23,791 nucleotides of DNA from Deinococcus marmoris DSM 12784 (lineage in GTDB: Bacteria > Deinococcota > Deinococci > Deinococcales > Deinococcaceae). Location: NCBI RefSeq assembly GCF_000701405.1, contig NZ_JNIV01000070.1:1-23791 (forward strand), in the 5' to 3' direction. Below are positions 1 to 6,557 of this stretch, piece after piece (positions within the stretch are counted from its first letter, which is position 1; every line of letters starts with the position of its first letter). The notes under the pieces were generated by a model, which did not search any database, was not told the origin of the DNA, and was given only the letters and a program-made list of their open reading frames with translations. Made by a program: the position numbers and the translations under genes.

Positions 1-541
1 AGCTGCTCCACTAAGACTTTGTTTTGAACGCTTCCTTGGCGGCATCGTCGCCGCCAACGTGCTGTGGGCGGGGCTGTTGTGGGGAGAAGCCGGCGGCCCG
101 CATGAATTCATAGGTGCGGCTCAGATACACGTCCTTGCCAAACTGTTCTTTGATCCAGCGTTGAAGCTGCGCGCCGTCCCAGACCTGGCCCTGCTCAAAG
201 TCTGCCTGGAGTCGAGCAGCAAGAACTTGCTGCTCGTCATCGGTCAAGATCCTGGGCGCTCCCACATTCTGCTGTCGTCCGTCCTGCAACCCGGCCAACC
301 CCAGGCGGTGATAGCGCTCAATCGCGTCACGGGCGCTCGTCACCGCATACTTCGTGATGCTCAACACCTCGCTCTCACTTCGCCCTTCGGCCAGCAGTGC
401 AAAGAATTGCGCCCGTCGTCGCTCCACAGCACTTCGACTGGCCCGGTACACCTCCCAGAAGTCGGCGGCACTGTGGCGAAAGGTGATGGCTGAATAGAAT
501 TTGGCGATGCTCCAGTCTACGCTTTTTATTCGGAGTCCGTA
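1..541 (-). mobile_element. IS630-family insertion sequence, 5' (transposase start) end; continues beyond the window
   Basis: The minus strand carries the N-terminal half of an IS630-type transposase running off the left edge of the window. The likely outer end lies at the TA dinucleotide at 540-541: just inside it the minus strand reads a short imperfect palindrome (ACGGACTCCG), and just outside it a plus-strand reading frame resumes and runs to a stop at 669-671. IS630 elements are known to insert at and duplicate TA. The other end, with its matching inverted repeat and second TA, is outside the window, so the boundary is inferred. Confidence 0.6.
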
Positions 542-574
542 TGAGCAGATGCTGGCTCTGCGCGGCGACAGCAT
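11..574 (-). CDS. IS630-family transposase, OrfA (HTH/winged-helix DNA-binding half)
   Basis: This encodes the DNA-binding part of an IS630/Tc1-type transposase. The recognisable homology begins near HSAADFWEVYRASRSAVE and contains an HTH segment (LLAEGRSESEVLSITKY), a link (GLAGLQDGRQ) and a second helical domain ending in TYEFMRAAGFSPQQPRPQH, typical of the region before the DDE domain. The frame stops at 11-13. Reading one base back at the run of A (minus-strand TTCAAAACAAAG, about 18-29) continues as FKNKVLVEQ to the window edge, so the catalytic half is probably made by a -1 frameshift as OrfAB, or the gene is broken. No good start codon lies right before the conserved part. The ATG at 574 would place the start outside the inferred IS end at 541, so the true start is probably internal, possibly a non-ATG codon near 500. 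Confidence 0.65.
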   Translation of the reverse strand: MLSPRRASICSYGLRIKSVDWSIAKFYSAITFRHSAADFWEVYRASRSAVERRRAQFFALLAEGRSESEVLSITKYAVTSARDAIERYHRLGLAGLQDGRQQNVGAPRILTDDEQQVLAARLQADFEQGQVWDGAQLQRWIKEQFGKDVYLSRTYEFMRAAGFSPQQPRPQHVGGDDAAKEAFKTKS

Positions 575-671
575 CGTTCAGGACCCGGCCAATCCTGATG
601 ACACCTACCACGTCGATGCGGTGGCGTTCAAATGTACGTATGAGGTGTTGGAAGCTCCGGCCAAGCCGTAA
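542..671 (+). pseudogene. C-terminal fragment of a small protein (possibly PGDYG-like), cut by the IS
   Basis: An open plus-strand frame starts at the IS junction and runs to TAA at 669-671. It reads EQMLALRGDSIVQDPANP, then DDTYHVDAVAFKCTYEVLEA. The pattern of GD-x-IV followed by a stretch ending in F-x-x-TYE resembles the short PGDYG family seen in bacterial genomes, but the match is from memory and weak. There is no start codon of its own, and the frame is interrupted exactly where the IS630 end is inferred, so this is most simply the 3' end of a gene split by the insertion. Its 5' half should lie left of the window beyond the IS. Confidence 0.4.
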
Positions 672-858
672 CCCTGGGCCAGGCTGTCCGTGACCTGAGT
701 CAGGGGCAGCCCGTCAACCAAGCCCCAGTTCCTGCCCTTCACCTGTGCGTCGGTCAGTAAAGAGGAACTGCGTCGCTCGGTGTTTGGAGAGCGGATGCGG
801 GTGTACGGTGAAGCGGCGCTAGAGCGTCGTGTTGAGAATCCTGGTCAAAGGAGACACC

Positions 859-1299
859 ATGAATCTTCTGTGGGTGGTGGGGACCGTTTTAGCGGGGCTG
901 AACGCAGGCATCCTGGTTGCAGGGTTGCTGGAAGGCTTTTACCTTCGGGGCGTGGGCCTCAGCGCTTACTTGCAGATGCATCAGCCGCGCGACGCGCTGT
1001 TCCGGCGGATGATGCCTCCGCTGCTGCTGACGCTGATGGTGTGCTGTCTGGGGCTTGTCGCGCTGACCTTCGGCACCGGGCGCGCTTGGCTTGCCCTGAT
1101 CGCCTTTGCCCTGGTGCTGGCCGACGTGCTGATCACCGTGCGATTGATGGTGCCCCTCAATGTTCAGCTCGGCAGCTATGACGCTTTGAAGCCGCTGCCC
1201 GAAGGTGAGGAGGTCCGGCGGCGCTGGTCCACCCTGCACCCGCTGCGGACGGGACTGGGCGGTCTGGCCTTCGTATCGCTGGCGATGTTCTCACTCTGA
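859..1299 (+). CDS. DUF1772 (anthrone-oxygenase-like) membrane protein
   Basis: A 146-residue integral membrane protein. The ATG at 859 is chosen because AAGGAG (848-853) sits five bases upstream. Four hydrophobic segments are visible: residues ~3-23 (LLWVVGTVLAGLNAGILVAG), ~50-70 (PPLLLTLMVCCLGLVALTF), ~75-95 (AWLALIAFALVLADVLITV) and ~127-145 at the C-terminus. The fourth is preceded by VPLNVQL, then RRRWSTLHPLRT, which matches the PLN...W..H..R signature of DUF1772. Family members include anthrone oxygenases, but most bacterial ones have no assigned substrate, so no reaction is proposed. It appears monocistronic. Its 3' end overlaps, on the opposite strand, the last codons of the broken PIN toxin fragment. 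Confidence 0.75.
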   Translation: MNLLWVVGTVLAGLNAGILVAGLLEGFYLRGVGLSAYLQMHQPRDALFRRMMPPLLLTLMVCCLGLVALTFGTGRAWLALIAFALVLADVLITVRLMVPLNVQLGSYDALKPLPEGEEVRRRWSTLHPLRTGLGGLAFVSLAMFSL

Positions 1300-1374
1300 A
1301 GCCCAGACCCAGGGGTGCGTCAGCAGGTTGCGTATCAGCGACGGGTAAAGAACGCTGGCGTCATAGATGGCCAC
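1291..1374 (-). pseudogene. Truncated PIN-domain toxin (N-terminal ~20 residues only)
   Basis: Directly after the antitoxin stop, the minus strand reads VAIYDASVLYPSLIRNLLTH (from a GTG at 1374) and then PWVWASE and a stop at 1291-1293. The first stretch is the standard opening of PIN-domain ribonuclease toxins: a hydrophobic strand, the first metal-binding Asp (D5), then LYP. A complete PIN toxin has about 130-190 residues, so more than 80 per cent is missing, and homology ends where the DUF1772 gene begins. An upstream TTG overlapping the antitoxin stop (frame LTQLSSPRP) could be the original, translationally coupled start. The remnant cannot encode a working nuclease. Confidence 0.65.
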
Positions 1375-1397
1375 TGGGCGCGGTGAAGAAAGCTGCG

Positions 1398-1784
1398 TCA
1401 ATCGAGGCCCATCTCTTGCAGATCGTCAGCCAGATCCTGCATGGCGTCCTGGCGGGTCTGGTCCAGCCGCGTCCAGTAGGCCAGTACGTCTTCCAGGTGC
1501 AGGCGACGGCGCGGCCCGACTTTGCGGTGGGGCAGCTCCCCGGCCTCTACCAGCTTGACCAGATAGGGGCGGCTCACGCCCAGCAGCTCGGCGGCCTGCT
1601 GCGTACCGATCTCAGTGTCCAGCGCCGTGACCTGCACGGCGCGGCCCGCCGCGAGCTGGCCCAGCAAATCCTCCAGTAGTTCGGTCAGTCGGGGTGAGGC
1701 AGCACTGGACTGGCCACGCAGTTGTTCCAGTTGAAGGCGGGCGGCCTGTGTGTCGGCTGGAGTGGGCAAGAAAGGTGTGGTCAT
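1398..1784 (-). CDS. HTH (excisionase-type) antitoxin of a PIN toxin pair, now without its toxin
   Basis: A 128-residue protein. Residues ~1-50 are helical (PTPADTQAARLQLEQL, SPRLTELLEDLLGQLA). Residues ~63-100 form a MerR/excisionase-type helix-turn-helix: GTQQAAELLGVSRPYLVKLV followed by the wing EAGELPHRKVGPRRRLHLED. This architecture is typical of antitoxins encoded just before PIN toxins, and a PIN toxin remnant does follow it. In such pairs the HTH protein binds and represses its own promoter and neutralises the toxin through its tail (here QDAMQDLADDLQEMGLD). A 9-bp tandem repeat lies about 30 bp upstream of the start. A truncated second copy of the gene is at 4821-4966. With the toxin gone, it may survive as an orphan regulator or as protection against a toxin elsewhere. 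Confidence 0.75.
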   Translation of the reverse strand: MTTPFLPTPADTQAARLQLEQLRGQSSAASPRLTELLEDLLGQLAAGRAVQVTALDTEIGTQQAAELLGVSRPYLVKLVEAGELPHRKVGPRRRLHLEDVLAYWTRLDQTRQDAMQDLADDLQEMGLD

Positions 1785-1813
1785 AGCGTGGCCTCCACCC
1801 GCAGTCTACACGC

Positions 1814-1831
1814 CGAACGAAACGAACGAAA
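1814..1831. repeat. Perfect 9-bp tandem repeat, candidate antitoxin operator
   Basis: The sequence CGAACGAAA occurs twice head to tail. It lies 30-47 bp upstream of the antitoxin start (minus strand), where the promoter would be. On the minus strand a possible -10 hexamer TAGACT (1804-1809) follows the repeat. Autorepression by binding tandem sites is usual for HTH antitoxins; binding here is inferred. Confidence 0.5.
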
Positions 1832-1873
1832 TGAGAGTTAAGACGTTTCGGCGGTGGGTCTCTTCTATGCCTT

Positions 1874-2137
1874 ACCCCGTTTAGGGCTTGAGCGAGCCAG
1901 CATCCAGGCCGTCTGGGAGGGCGTTTTACGTGCATTGGGAAGCGACACCGCCATTGTGCTGAGCCTATGGGGTTCAGCGACCAGAAGCTGTCTTTTCGAT
2001 GTGCTGCACCTTGAGCGCAGAAGATGATTCAAAGCCGAACAGAAAACATGGCTTGTTCAGGTTGAGGAGCGAATGGATTCGTCTCGTTGCCATCCCAGAG
2101 GAGCTTTCCGTGGTCAGCATCAGGCCCTAAACGGGGT
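1874..2137. mobile_element. 264-bp MITE-like element with 14-bp perfect terminal inverted repeats and 5-bp target duplication
   Basis: The left end ACCCCGTTTAGGGC (1874-1887) and right end GCCCTAAACGGGGT (2124-2137) are perfect reverse complements; counting inward, 17 of the first 18 positions match. The flanks carry the same 5-bp sequence GCCTT (1869-1873 and 2138-2142), as expected for a target-site duplication. No transposase fits inside. A plus-strand frame (from GTG ~1855 through the left repeat to TGA ~2025) reads LGLERASIQAVWEGVLRALG and so on, and may be a leftover of a parental element or host gene. It is most likely a non-autonomous element moved by a transposase elsewhere. It separates the antitoxin promoter region from the RHH-like gene. 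Confidence 0.7.
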
Positions 2138-2253
2138 GCCTTGTAGAGAAGGAGGCCACGCCCACCGAGCAGGTAGAGGCGGCGGCCCCCCCAGCAGCAG
2201 ACAAGCCCGCAGGCGAGAAGCGCGAGACGTTCAGCACCCGCATCCGCCCCAGC

Positions 2254-2451
2254 GTGCGCTACGCCCTCAAACGGCAGTTGCTGGAGGTGCAGGAGCAGGG
2301 ACACAAGATCCGCATGGAGGACGTGCTGGAGGCGCTGATCCTGCGCTATGTCGAGGACGCGGCGTTCCGGGCGGAAGTGACGGGGGGGGGATTGAGGATT
2401 GAGGAGCAGTGGGAATTGGCTCATCAGCTGCATGAAATTGACAGTGGCTGA
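2254..2451 (+). CDS. Ribbon-helix-helix-like plasmid-type protein, start uncertain, G9 tract near its end
   Basis: The frame encodes EKRETFSTRIRPSVRYALKR, then helices QLLEVQEQGHKIRMEDVLEA and LILRYVEDAAFRAEV: a short beta strand followed by two helices, as in ribbon-helix-helix DNA-binding proteins of plasmid partition or antitoxin type. The first usable start in frame is GTG at 2254, but this would remove the beta strand. The protein-like frame extends upstream to about 2143 (PTEQVEAAAPPAADKPAGEK) behind AAGGAGG (2149-2155), with no ATG, GTG or TTG. The start may have been lost by mutation (ACG at 2158) or when the MITE inserted at 2137. Nine G residues (2382-2390) precede the last 20 codons, and one G more would end the protein at GGGIED. 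Function is inferred only from fold-like pattern. Confidence 0.5.
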   Translation: MRYALKRQLLEVQEQGHKIRMEDVLEALILRYVEDAAFRAEVTGGGLRIEEQWELAHQLHEIDSG

Positions 2452-2475
2452 ATACCGCCCTATATTGTACGAATC

Positions 2476-2499
2476 AAAGCGGCCTCCGGGTCGCTTTTT
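2476..2499 (+). terminator. Rho-independent terminator after the RHH-like gene
   Basis: AAAGCGGCC pairs with GGTCGCTTT (nine pairs including one G-T) around a TCCG loop, followed directly by a T run. It lies 25 bp after the stop codon at 2449-2451 and separates this gene from the histidine kinase. Confidence 0.7.
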
Positions 2500-2643
2500 C
2501 CTTTGTGCTCAGGTCATGTCCTCCAATCCACGCTAACATGGGGGTTAAATGGCGTGCCGACAGAACTCCCCGTTCCCCCGCCGCTGTGCTGGTCCACCAC
2601 CTCCCGTCGGCATGTCCTGGTGCCCGTTGCGGGAGGACCTCGG

Positions 2644-4788
2644 ATGACCACGACTCCCGGAGCGTCCGCTCCGTCCGCTGAACCGTTCGGTCCCGCCCTG
2701 CTGAGCCTGATCGCCCGGGAGAGTGCGGACTGCATCAAGGTGTTAGACCTTGACGCCCGGCTCCTGACTATGAACGAGAACGGCCAGCAGGCGATGGAGA
2801 TCGACGACTTCAAGGTCTGCCGGAACTTGCTGTGGCCCGATTTCTGGCAGGGCGATGACCGCCTTCAGGTGGAGGCCGCCCTGGACCGGGCGCGGGCCGG
2901 GCAGCGCAGCACCTTCGAGGGGCAGGGCAGGACGTTCAAGGGCACACCCCGCTGGTGGGAGGTCCGGGTCGCTCCAGTGCTGGATGAGCAGGGTGCGGTG
3001 CAGCAGTTGCTGGCCGTGTCGCGTGACATCACCGCCCGCAAACAGGCCGAGCTGGATCTGGTGGCGCTGAACGCGGACCTGGAACGTCAGGTCGCGGAAC
3101 GGACGCGGCAGACCCTTCAGGACGCCCAGGCACAGGCGGCCTTCGTGGCCTTCGTGGAGTCGGTTGGCACAGAAACCGACGTCCTGGCACTGGCCCGGCA
3201 GGCCAGCGTGGTGCTGTGCGCCCACCTGAGCGACGCCAGTGTCGGCTACTACCAATTCCACGACGGGCGGTGGAAAGCCCGGGTCTGGAGTGATCATCTG
3301 CCCGCTGACCTGGTGGCCGTGATCACCGCCGGTTTCCCAGCCGAGTTGCCGATGTTTGCCCCGGTGCTGGCCACCCGGGGCGCGGTGTTCATCGACGCCT
3401 GGGATGCCGAGCGGGAAGGGGTGCCGTATACCGAGGCCTACGGCACGGCGGTGAACTATCCCCTGCTGCTGAAGGGTGAGGTCCATGGAATTCTGTCGAT
3501 CGGTCTGACACAGACCCGTCAGTGGACGGGTGCAGGCCGGGCGCTGGTCCAGGCGGTGGGCCGCGCCCTGAACCTCGCCCTGGAACGTGCCGAAGACCTG
3601 CAGCAACTGACTGAGCGTGGCGCGGATCTGGAGTCGCTCAACAGCGTCTTGCGCCGTGAACGCACGTTCTTGCAGGCGGTCATGCAGAGCATGTCCGAGG
3701 GCCTGGTGGCCTGTGACGAGCACGGCCAGCTGACCCTGTTCAACGACGCCACCCGGACCTTTCACGGCCTGGACGCCTCACCGCTGCCCGCCGAGGAGTG
3801 GGCCGGGCACTACGACCTCTTCGAGGGAGACGGCGTGACGCCCATGACCACCCGGCGGGTGCCGCTGTACCGGGCGTGGCAGGGCGAGAGCCTGAGCGAC
3901 GTCGAGATGGTGATTCGGCCCAATCAGGGGGCCAGTCAGGGTCTGGCCCGGCAGCTGCTCGCCAGTGGCAGGCCGATCTTTACCCCCGGGGGACAGCCGC
4001 TCGGGGCGGTGGTCACCATGCGCGACGTGACCGTCCGCAAAGCGGCGGAACAGCAACTGCGCCGCAGCAACCAGCAGCTGACCCGCAGCAACGCCGAGCT
4101 GCAGGCCGCCAACGAGGAACTCGAGGCGTTCACGTACTCGGTCTCGCATGACCTGCGGACCCCGGTCCGGCACATCATCAGTTTTGGCGAGCTGCTGCGC
4201 CGCGAGCTGCCGACACCGTTGGATGCGAAGGCGGAGCGGTACTTTGGGATCGTCTCGACGGCGGCGTCCACGCTCAACATGCTGATCGACGGCATGCTGG
4301 ACGTTTCGCGTACCTCGCGTCAGCCGCTCAGCGCCGAACGGGTCCATCTTGAGCGACTGTTCACGGCGGTCCGTCACGAGGTGGGCGTGGTCCAGCCGCA
4401 ACGCCAGATCGAGTGGCAGATCGGCGATCTGCCTACCGTCAAAGGGGATGCGGACCTGTTGCGCCGGGTGATCGCCGCGCTGGTGGACAACGCCGTGAAG
4501 TACACCCGTGGCCGGGAGAAGGCACGGATTGAGGTCTGGGCGGAGGACCGGGGACAGAGCTGGGCGATCCTGGTGCGCGACAACGGGGTGGGCTTCAACC
4601 CGCAGTACCAGGGCAAGCTGTTCACCATGTTCCAGCGCTTACACCGCCAGGAAGACTTCGAGGGGGCTGCGGTCAGTCTGGCGAACGCGCGGCGGATCGT
4701 GACCCGGCATGGGGGGACGATGACGGCGGAAGGTCAGCCGGGGGCGGGGGCCACGTTTGGTTTCATCTTGCCCAAAACAGCGCCCTGA
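2644..4788 (+). CDS. PAS-GAF-PAS sensor histidine kinase
   Basis: A 714-residue sensor kinase with no transmembrane segment, so probably cytosolic. The ATG at 2644 is preceded by GGGAGGA (2631-2637). Domains: PAS at ~20-130 (ending in AVSRDITARKQAELDL), a coiled linker, GAF at ~165-310 (SVGTETDVLALARQA), a second PAS at ~335-470 (ending in AVVTMRDVTVRKAAEQQ), a coiled coil, then HisKA with SVSHDLRTPVRH (phospho-acceptor His502). The ATPase domain has an N box (LVDNAVKYT, ~614-622), a G1 box (DNGVGF, 645-650) and an F box (LFTMFQRLHR). The G2 box reads GAAVSLA (674-680) where related kinases have GTGVGLA, losing two glycines of the ATP lid. No response regulator is adjacent, so the partner and signal are unknown; relatives in Deinococcus include light and redox sensors. 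Confidence 0.85.
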   Translation: MTTTPGASAPSAEPFGPALLSLIARESADCIKVLDLDARLLTMNENGQQAMEIDDFKVCRNLLWPDFWQGDDRLQVEAALDRARAGQRSTFEGQGRTFKGTPRWWEVRVAPVLDEQGAVQQLLAVSRDITARKQAELDLVALNADLERQVAERTRQTLQDAQAQAAFVAFVESVGTETDVLALARQASVVLCAHLSDASVGYYQFHDGRWKARVWSDHLPADLVAVITAGFPAELPMFAPVLATRGAVFIDAWDAEREGVPYTEAYGTAVNYPLLLKGEVHGILSIGLTQTRQWTGAGRALVQAVGRALNLALERAEDLQQLTERGADLESLNSVLRRERTFLQAVMQSMSEGLVACDEHGQLTLFNDATRTFHGLDASPLPAEEWAGHYDLFEGDGVTPMTTRRVPLYRAWQGESLSDVEMVIRPNQGASQGLARQLLASGRPIFTPGGQPLGAVVTMRDVTVRKAAEQQLRRSNQQLTRSNAELQAANEELEAFTYSVSHDLRTPVRHIISFGELLRRELPTPLDAKAERYFGIVSTAASTLNMLIDGMLDVSRTSRQPLSAERVHLERLFTAVRHEVGVVQPQRQIEWQIGDLPTVKGDADLLRRVIAALVDNAVKYTRGREKARIEVWAEDRGQSWAILVRDNGVGFNPQYQGKLFTMFQRLHRQEDFEGAAVSLANARRIVTRHGGTMTAEGQPGAGATFGFILPKTAP

Positions 4789-4820
4789 TCGAGGAGAGGC
4801 AAAGCATGAAGTGCGGAGCA

Positions 4821-4966
4821 GCGAGCTGGCCCAGCAGGTCTTCGAGCAGTTCGGTTAGCCGGGGCGAGGCAGCGCTGGACAGCGTATGGGACGGCCCGCG
4901 CAGTTGCTCAAGCTGAAGGCGGGCGGCCCGGATATCCGCTGGGGTAGGCAAAAAGAGTGTGATCAC
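4821..4966 (-). pseudogene. Truncated second copy of the HTH antitoxin (N-terminal ~50 residues)
   Basis: From the ATG at 4966 the minus strand reads LPTPADIRAARLQLEQLRG, then SSAASPRLTELLEDLLGQLA, nearly the same as the first 48 residues of the antitoxin at 1398-1784. There is a four-residue insertion (12 bp) after LRG. Homology starts at GCGAGCTGGCCCAGCA (4821; compare 1651). Beyond it the frame becomes unrelated sequence ending inside the kinase 3' region, so the HTH domain is lost. The two copies form direct repeats of about 135-145 bp around the ~3-kb segment with the MITE, RHH-like gene and kinase. Confidence 0.7.
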
Positions 4967-5126
4967 AGGGAAACCTTCATCACCAGGCTAAGGTTCGTTT
5001 GTGCCTGGAAGCATCGTTCTCCGCCCATCTCTTTCCCTCTGGAATAAGTGGGAGCTAAAGGTCAGCTCCGCATTTTCTGAGCCGAGATTCCTTATGATCC
5101 AGGTCTCAACAACTGGGGGAAAACCT

Positions 5127-5984
5127 ATGCGCAGATCAGTTCAGATGATGTCGTTCATGCTGGCATGTTCTCTGGGGGCCAGCGCCAGCAGCGTCGTGAG
5201 TGCCAGTCTCCCGTCCAAAGAGTTGGCGCGGGACTGGACGTACACGGTGTACCTGCCCACCGGGTATGAAACCTCGGGCCTGAATTATCCGGTGCTCTAT
5301 CTACTGCACGGCAACGGAGGCAACGAGAATGACTGGGCGGTCCAGGGGCACATCCAGGCCACGACGGACGCGCTGATTGCCAGCGGCGAGATTCCACCCA
5401 CGATCATCATCATGCCTGCGGCGGGCACCACCTGGTATGTGGACCGCAAGGAGCGCATGGAGTCGGCCTTCTTCAACGACATGATGCCCGCCGTGGAAAG
5501 CAAGTACCGCACCATCAAGGAACGCAATGGCCGCCTGGTCGCAGGGCTTTCGATGGGCGGCTACGGGGCGCTGCGCTTTGCCCTGCTGAAACCGGAGTTG
5601 TTCCAGGCGGCGGCCCTGCTCAGCCCGGCCATCTATGACCCCGTGGTACCTGAAACATCATCGGCACGGCGAGTCGGCGTCTTTGGAGAGAACACCTATG
5701 ACCCGGCCATCTGGACGGCGCTGAATTATCCCACCCTGTGGGATAAATTCCTGGCGAAGAAAATGGCTGTTCCGATGTACATCAACTCGGGGGATGATGA
5801 CGACTTCAACATCGAGATGGAGGCCACGAGACTTTACGAACGTCTGCGCGCGGCCAAGCAACCCGCAGAGCTGCGGATCGTGAACGGGGCGCATGTCTGG
5901 TCCGTGTGGGATTCCACCATCGGGGACGCCATGAAGTACATGTACCGCACCGTGAGCCGCCCAGTCATGGTGTCGCCCAAATAA
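5127..5984 (+). CDS. Secreted alpha/beta-hydrolase esterase (esterase D / antigen 85-like)
   Basis: A 285-residue protein with an N-terminal signal peptide (MRRSVQMMSFMLACSLGASA, cleavage probably after ASA), so exported. The start at 5127 is chosen for the GGGGGA just upstream and because it gives a clean signal peptide; the frame stays open further upstream. Fold landmarks: YPVLYLLHGNGG (oxyanion strand), the nucleophile elbow GLSMGG with Ser142, an acidic turn SGDDDDF (Asp223-226) that can supply the catalytic Asp, and NGAHVWSVW with His256. This is the layout of the putative-esterase family that includes S-formylglutathione hydrolases, feruloyl esterases and mycolyltransferases. The substrate cannot be told. 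It stands alone on its strand and faces the SnoaL-like gene. Confidence 0.85.
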   Translation: MRRSVQMMSFMLACSLGASASSVVSASLPSKELARDWTYTVYLPTGYETSGLNYPVLYLLHGNGGNENDWAVQGHIQATTDALIASGEIPPTIIIMPAAGTTWYVDRKERMESAFFNDMMPAVESKYRTIKERNGRLVAGLSMGGYGALRFALLKPELFQAAALLSPAIYDPVVPETSSARRVGVFGENTYDPAIWTALNYPTLWDKFLAKKMAVPMYINSGDDDDFNIEMEATRLYERLRAAKQPAELRIVNGAHVWSVWDSTIGDAMKYMYRTVSRPVMVSPK

Positions 5985-6102
5985 GCTGGGAAGGTTGAAT
6001 GCTGGGCAGGACAACGTGCTTGCGCCGATAGGACCGCCCAGCGGGCCGCATCACCTGCGAGGGCCTGGCTGAATACCTGACGCAATGCGGGCATTTTCGG
6101 CA

Positions 6103-6132
6103 GAGAGCAGCGCCAGAAATGGCGCTGCTCTC
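6103..6132. terminator. 13-bp perfect hairpin between convergent genes
   Basis: GAGAGCAGCGCCA pairs perfectly with TGGCGCTGCTCTC around a GAAA tetraloop. It lies between the esterase stop (5984) and the stop of the minus-strand gene (6141), as expected for a shared bidirectional transcription stop. No long T run follows on either strand, so termination efficiency is uncertain. Confidence 0.6.
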
Positions 6133-6140
6133 GATTCTCT

Positions 6141-6557
6141 CTAAACGGTGACGCTGGCTCCAAGCTGTTTGAGCAGTCCCAGTTCATCGCTGCTGCCCCA
6201 GCGCTCCACCATCAGACCATTCTCGAAGCGGCCAATCTGCATCCCGCGCACCTTGATCTGCTTGCCCGTCGGCGCGATATCCATGAACTCACCCTGGTGG
6301 GTGCCCGTGATGGTGTAGGCGAAGGACACGTTGTCTTCGTCGGCAACCATGTGTTCAACGTCAATGTGCAGATCTGGGAAGGCCGAGCGCATCATGGTGA
6401 AGAACATGGTGAATCCCTGCGGGCCGTTTACCTGGCCGGGAGCTGGATCGTGGTCAACCGAGTTGGGGGCAACCACTTCTGCGAAGCCGTCCAGCTTGCC
6501 CGTGTTGACCAGTTCCCCGAAACGTTGGGTGGCGGCGATGTTGTCTTGTTGGCTCAT
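6141..6557 (-). CDS. SnoaL-like (ester cyclase / NTF2-fold) protein
   Basis: A 138-residue single-domain protein from the ATG at 6557. It shows the SnoaL pattern: an N-terminal helix (NIAATQRFGELVNTGKL), VDHDPAPGQ, an amphipathic helix (GFTMFFTMMRSAFPDLHIDV), then AYTITGTHQGEFMDIAPTGK and VRGMQIGRFENGLMVERW. The order PDLH, TGTHxGxFxxIxPTGK and the final W is typical of ester-cyclase-like NTF2-fold proteins. Characterised members cyclise polyketides, but most bacterial members have unknown small substrates, so none is assigned. No strong ribosome binding site is visible. It is the only minus-strand gene in its neighbourhood. Confidence 0.85.
   Translation of the reverse strand: MSQQDNIAATQRFGELVNTGKLDGFAEVVAPNSVDHDPAPGQVNGPQGFTMFFTMMRSAFPDLHIDVEHMVADEDNVSFAYTITGTHQGEFMDIAPTGKQIKVRGMQIGRFENGLMVERWGSSDELGLLKQLGASVTV

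Noticed and set aside
2503..2643. Upstream extension of the histidine kinase
   Set aside because: The extra residues are low-complexity and unrelated to PAS; GGGAGGA points to ATG 2644.
2743..3765. Long minus-strand open frame (340 codons) inside the histidine kinase
   Set aside because: It mirrors third-position GC of a well-supported kinase; composition is typical of an antisense shadow and no family is visible.
4763..4966. 67-codon minus-strand frame as a functional small gene
   Set aside because: Only the first ~50 codons match the antitoxin; the rest is the antisense of the kinase end, and the HTH domain is missing.
5001..5126. Upstream extension of the esterase to an ATG at 5001
   Set aside because: It would bury the signal peptide inside the protein; the start at 5127 has a ribosome binding site and a clean signal sequence.
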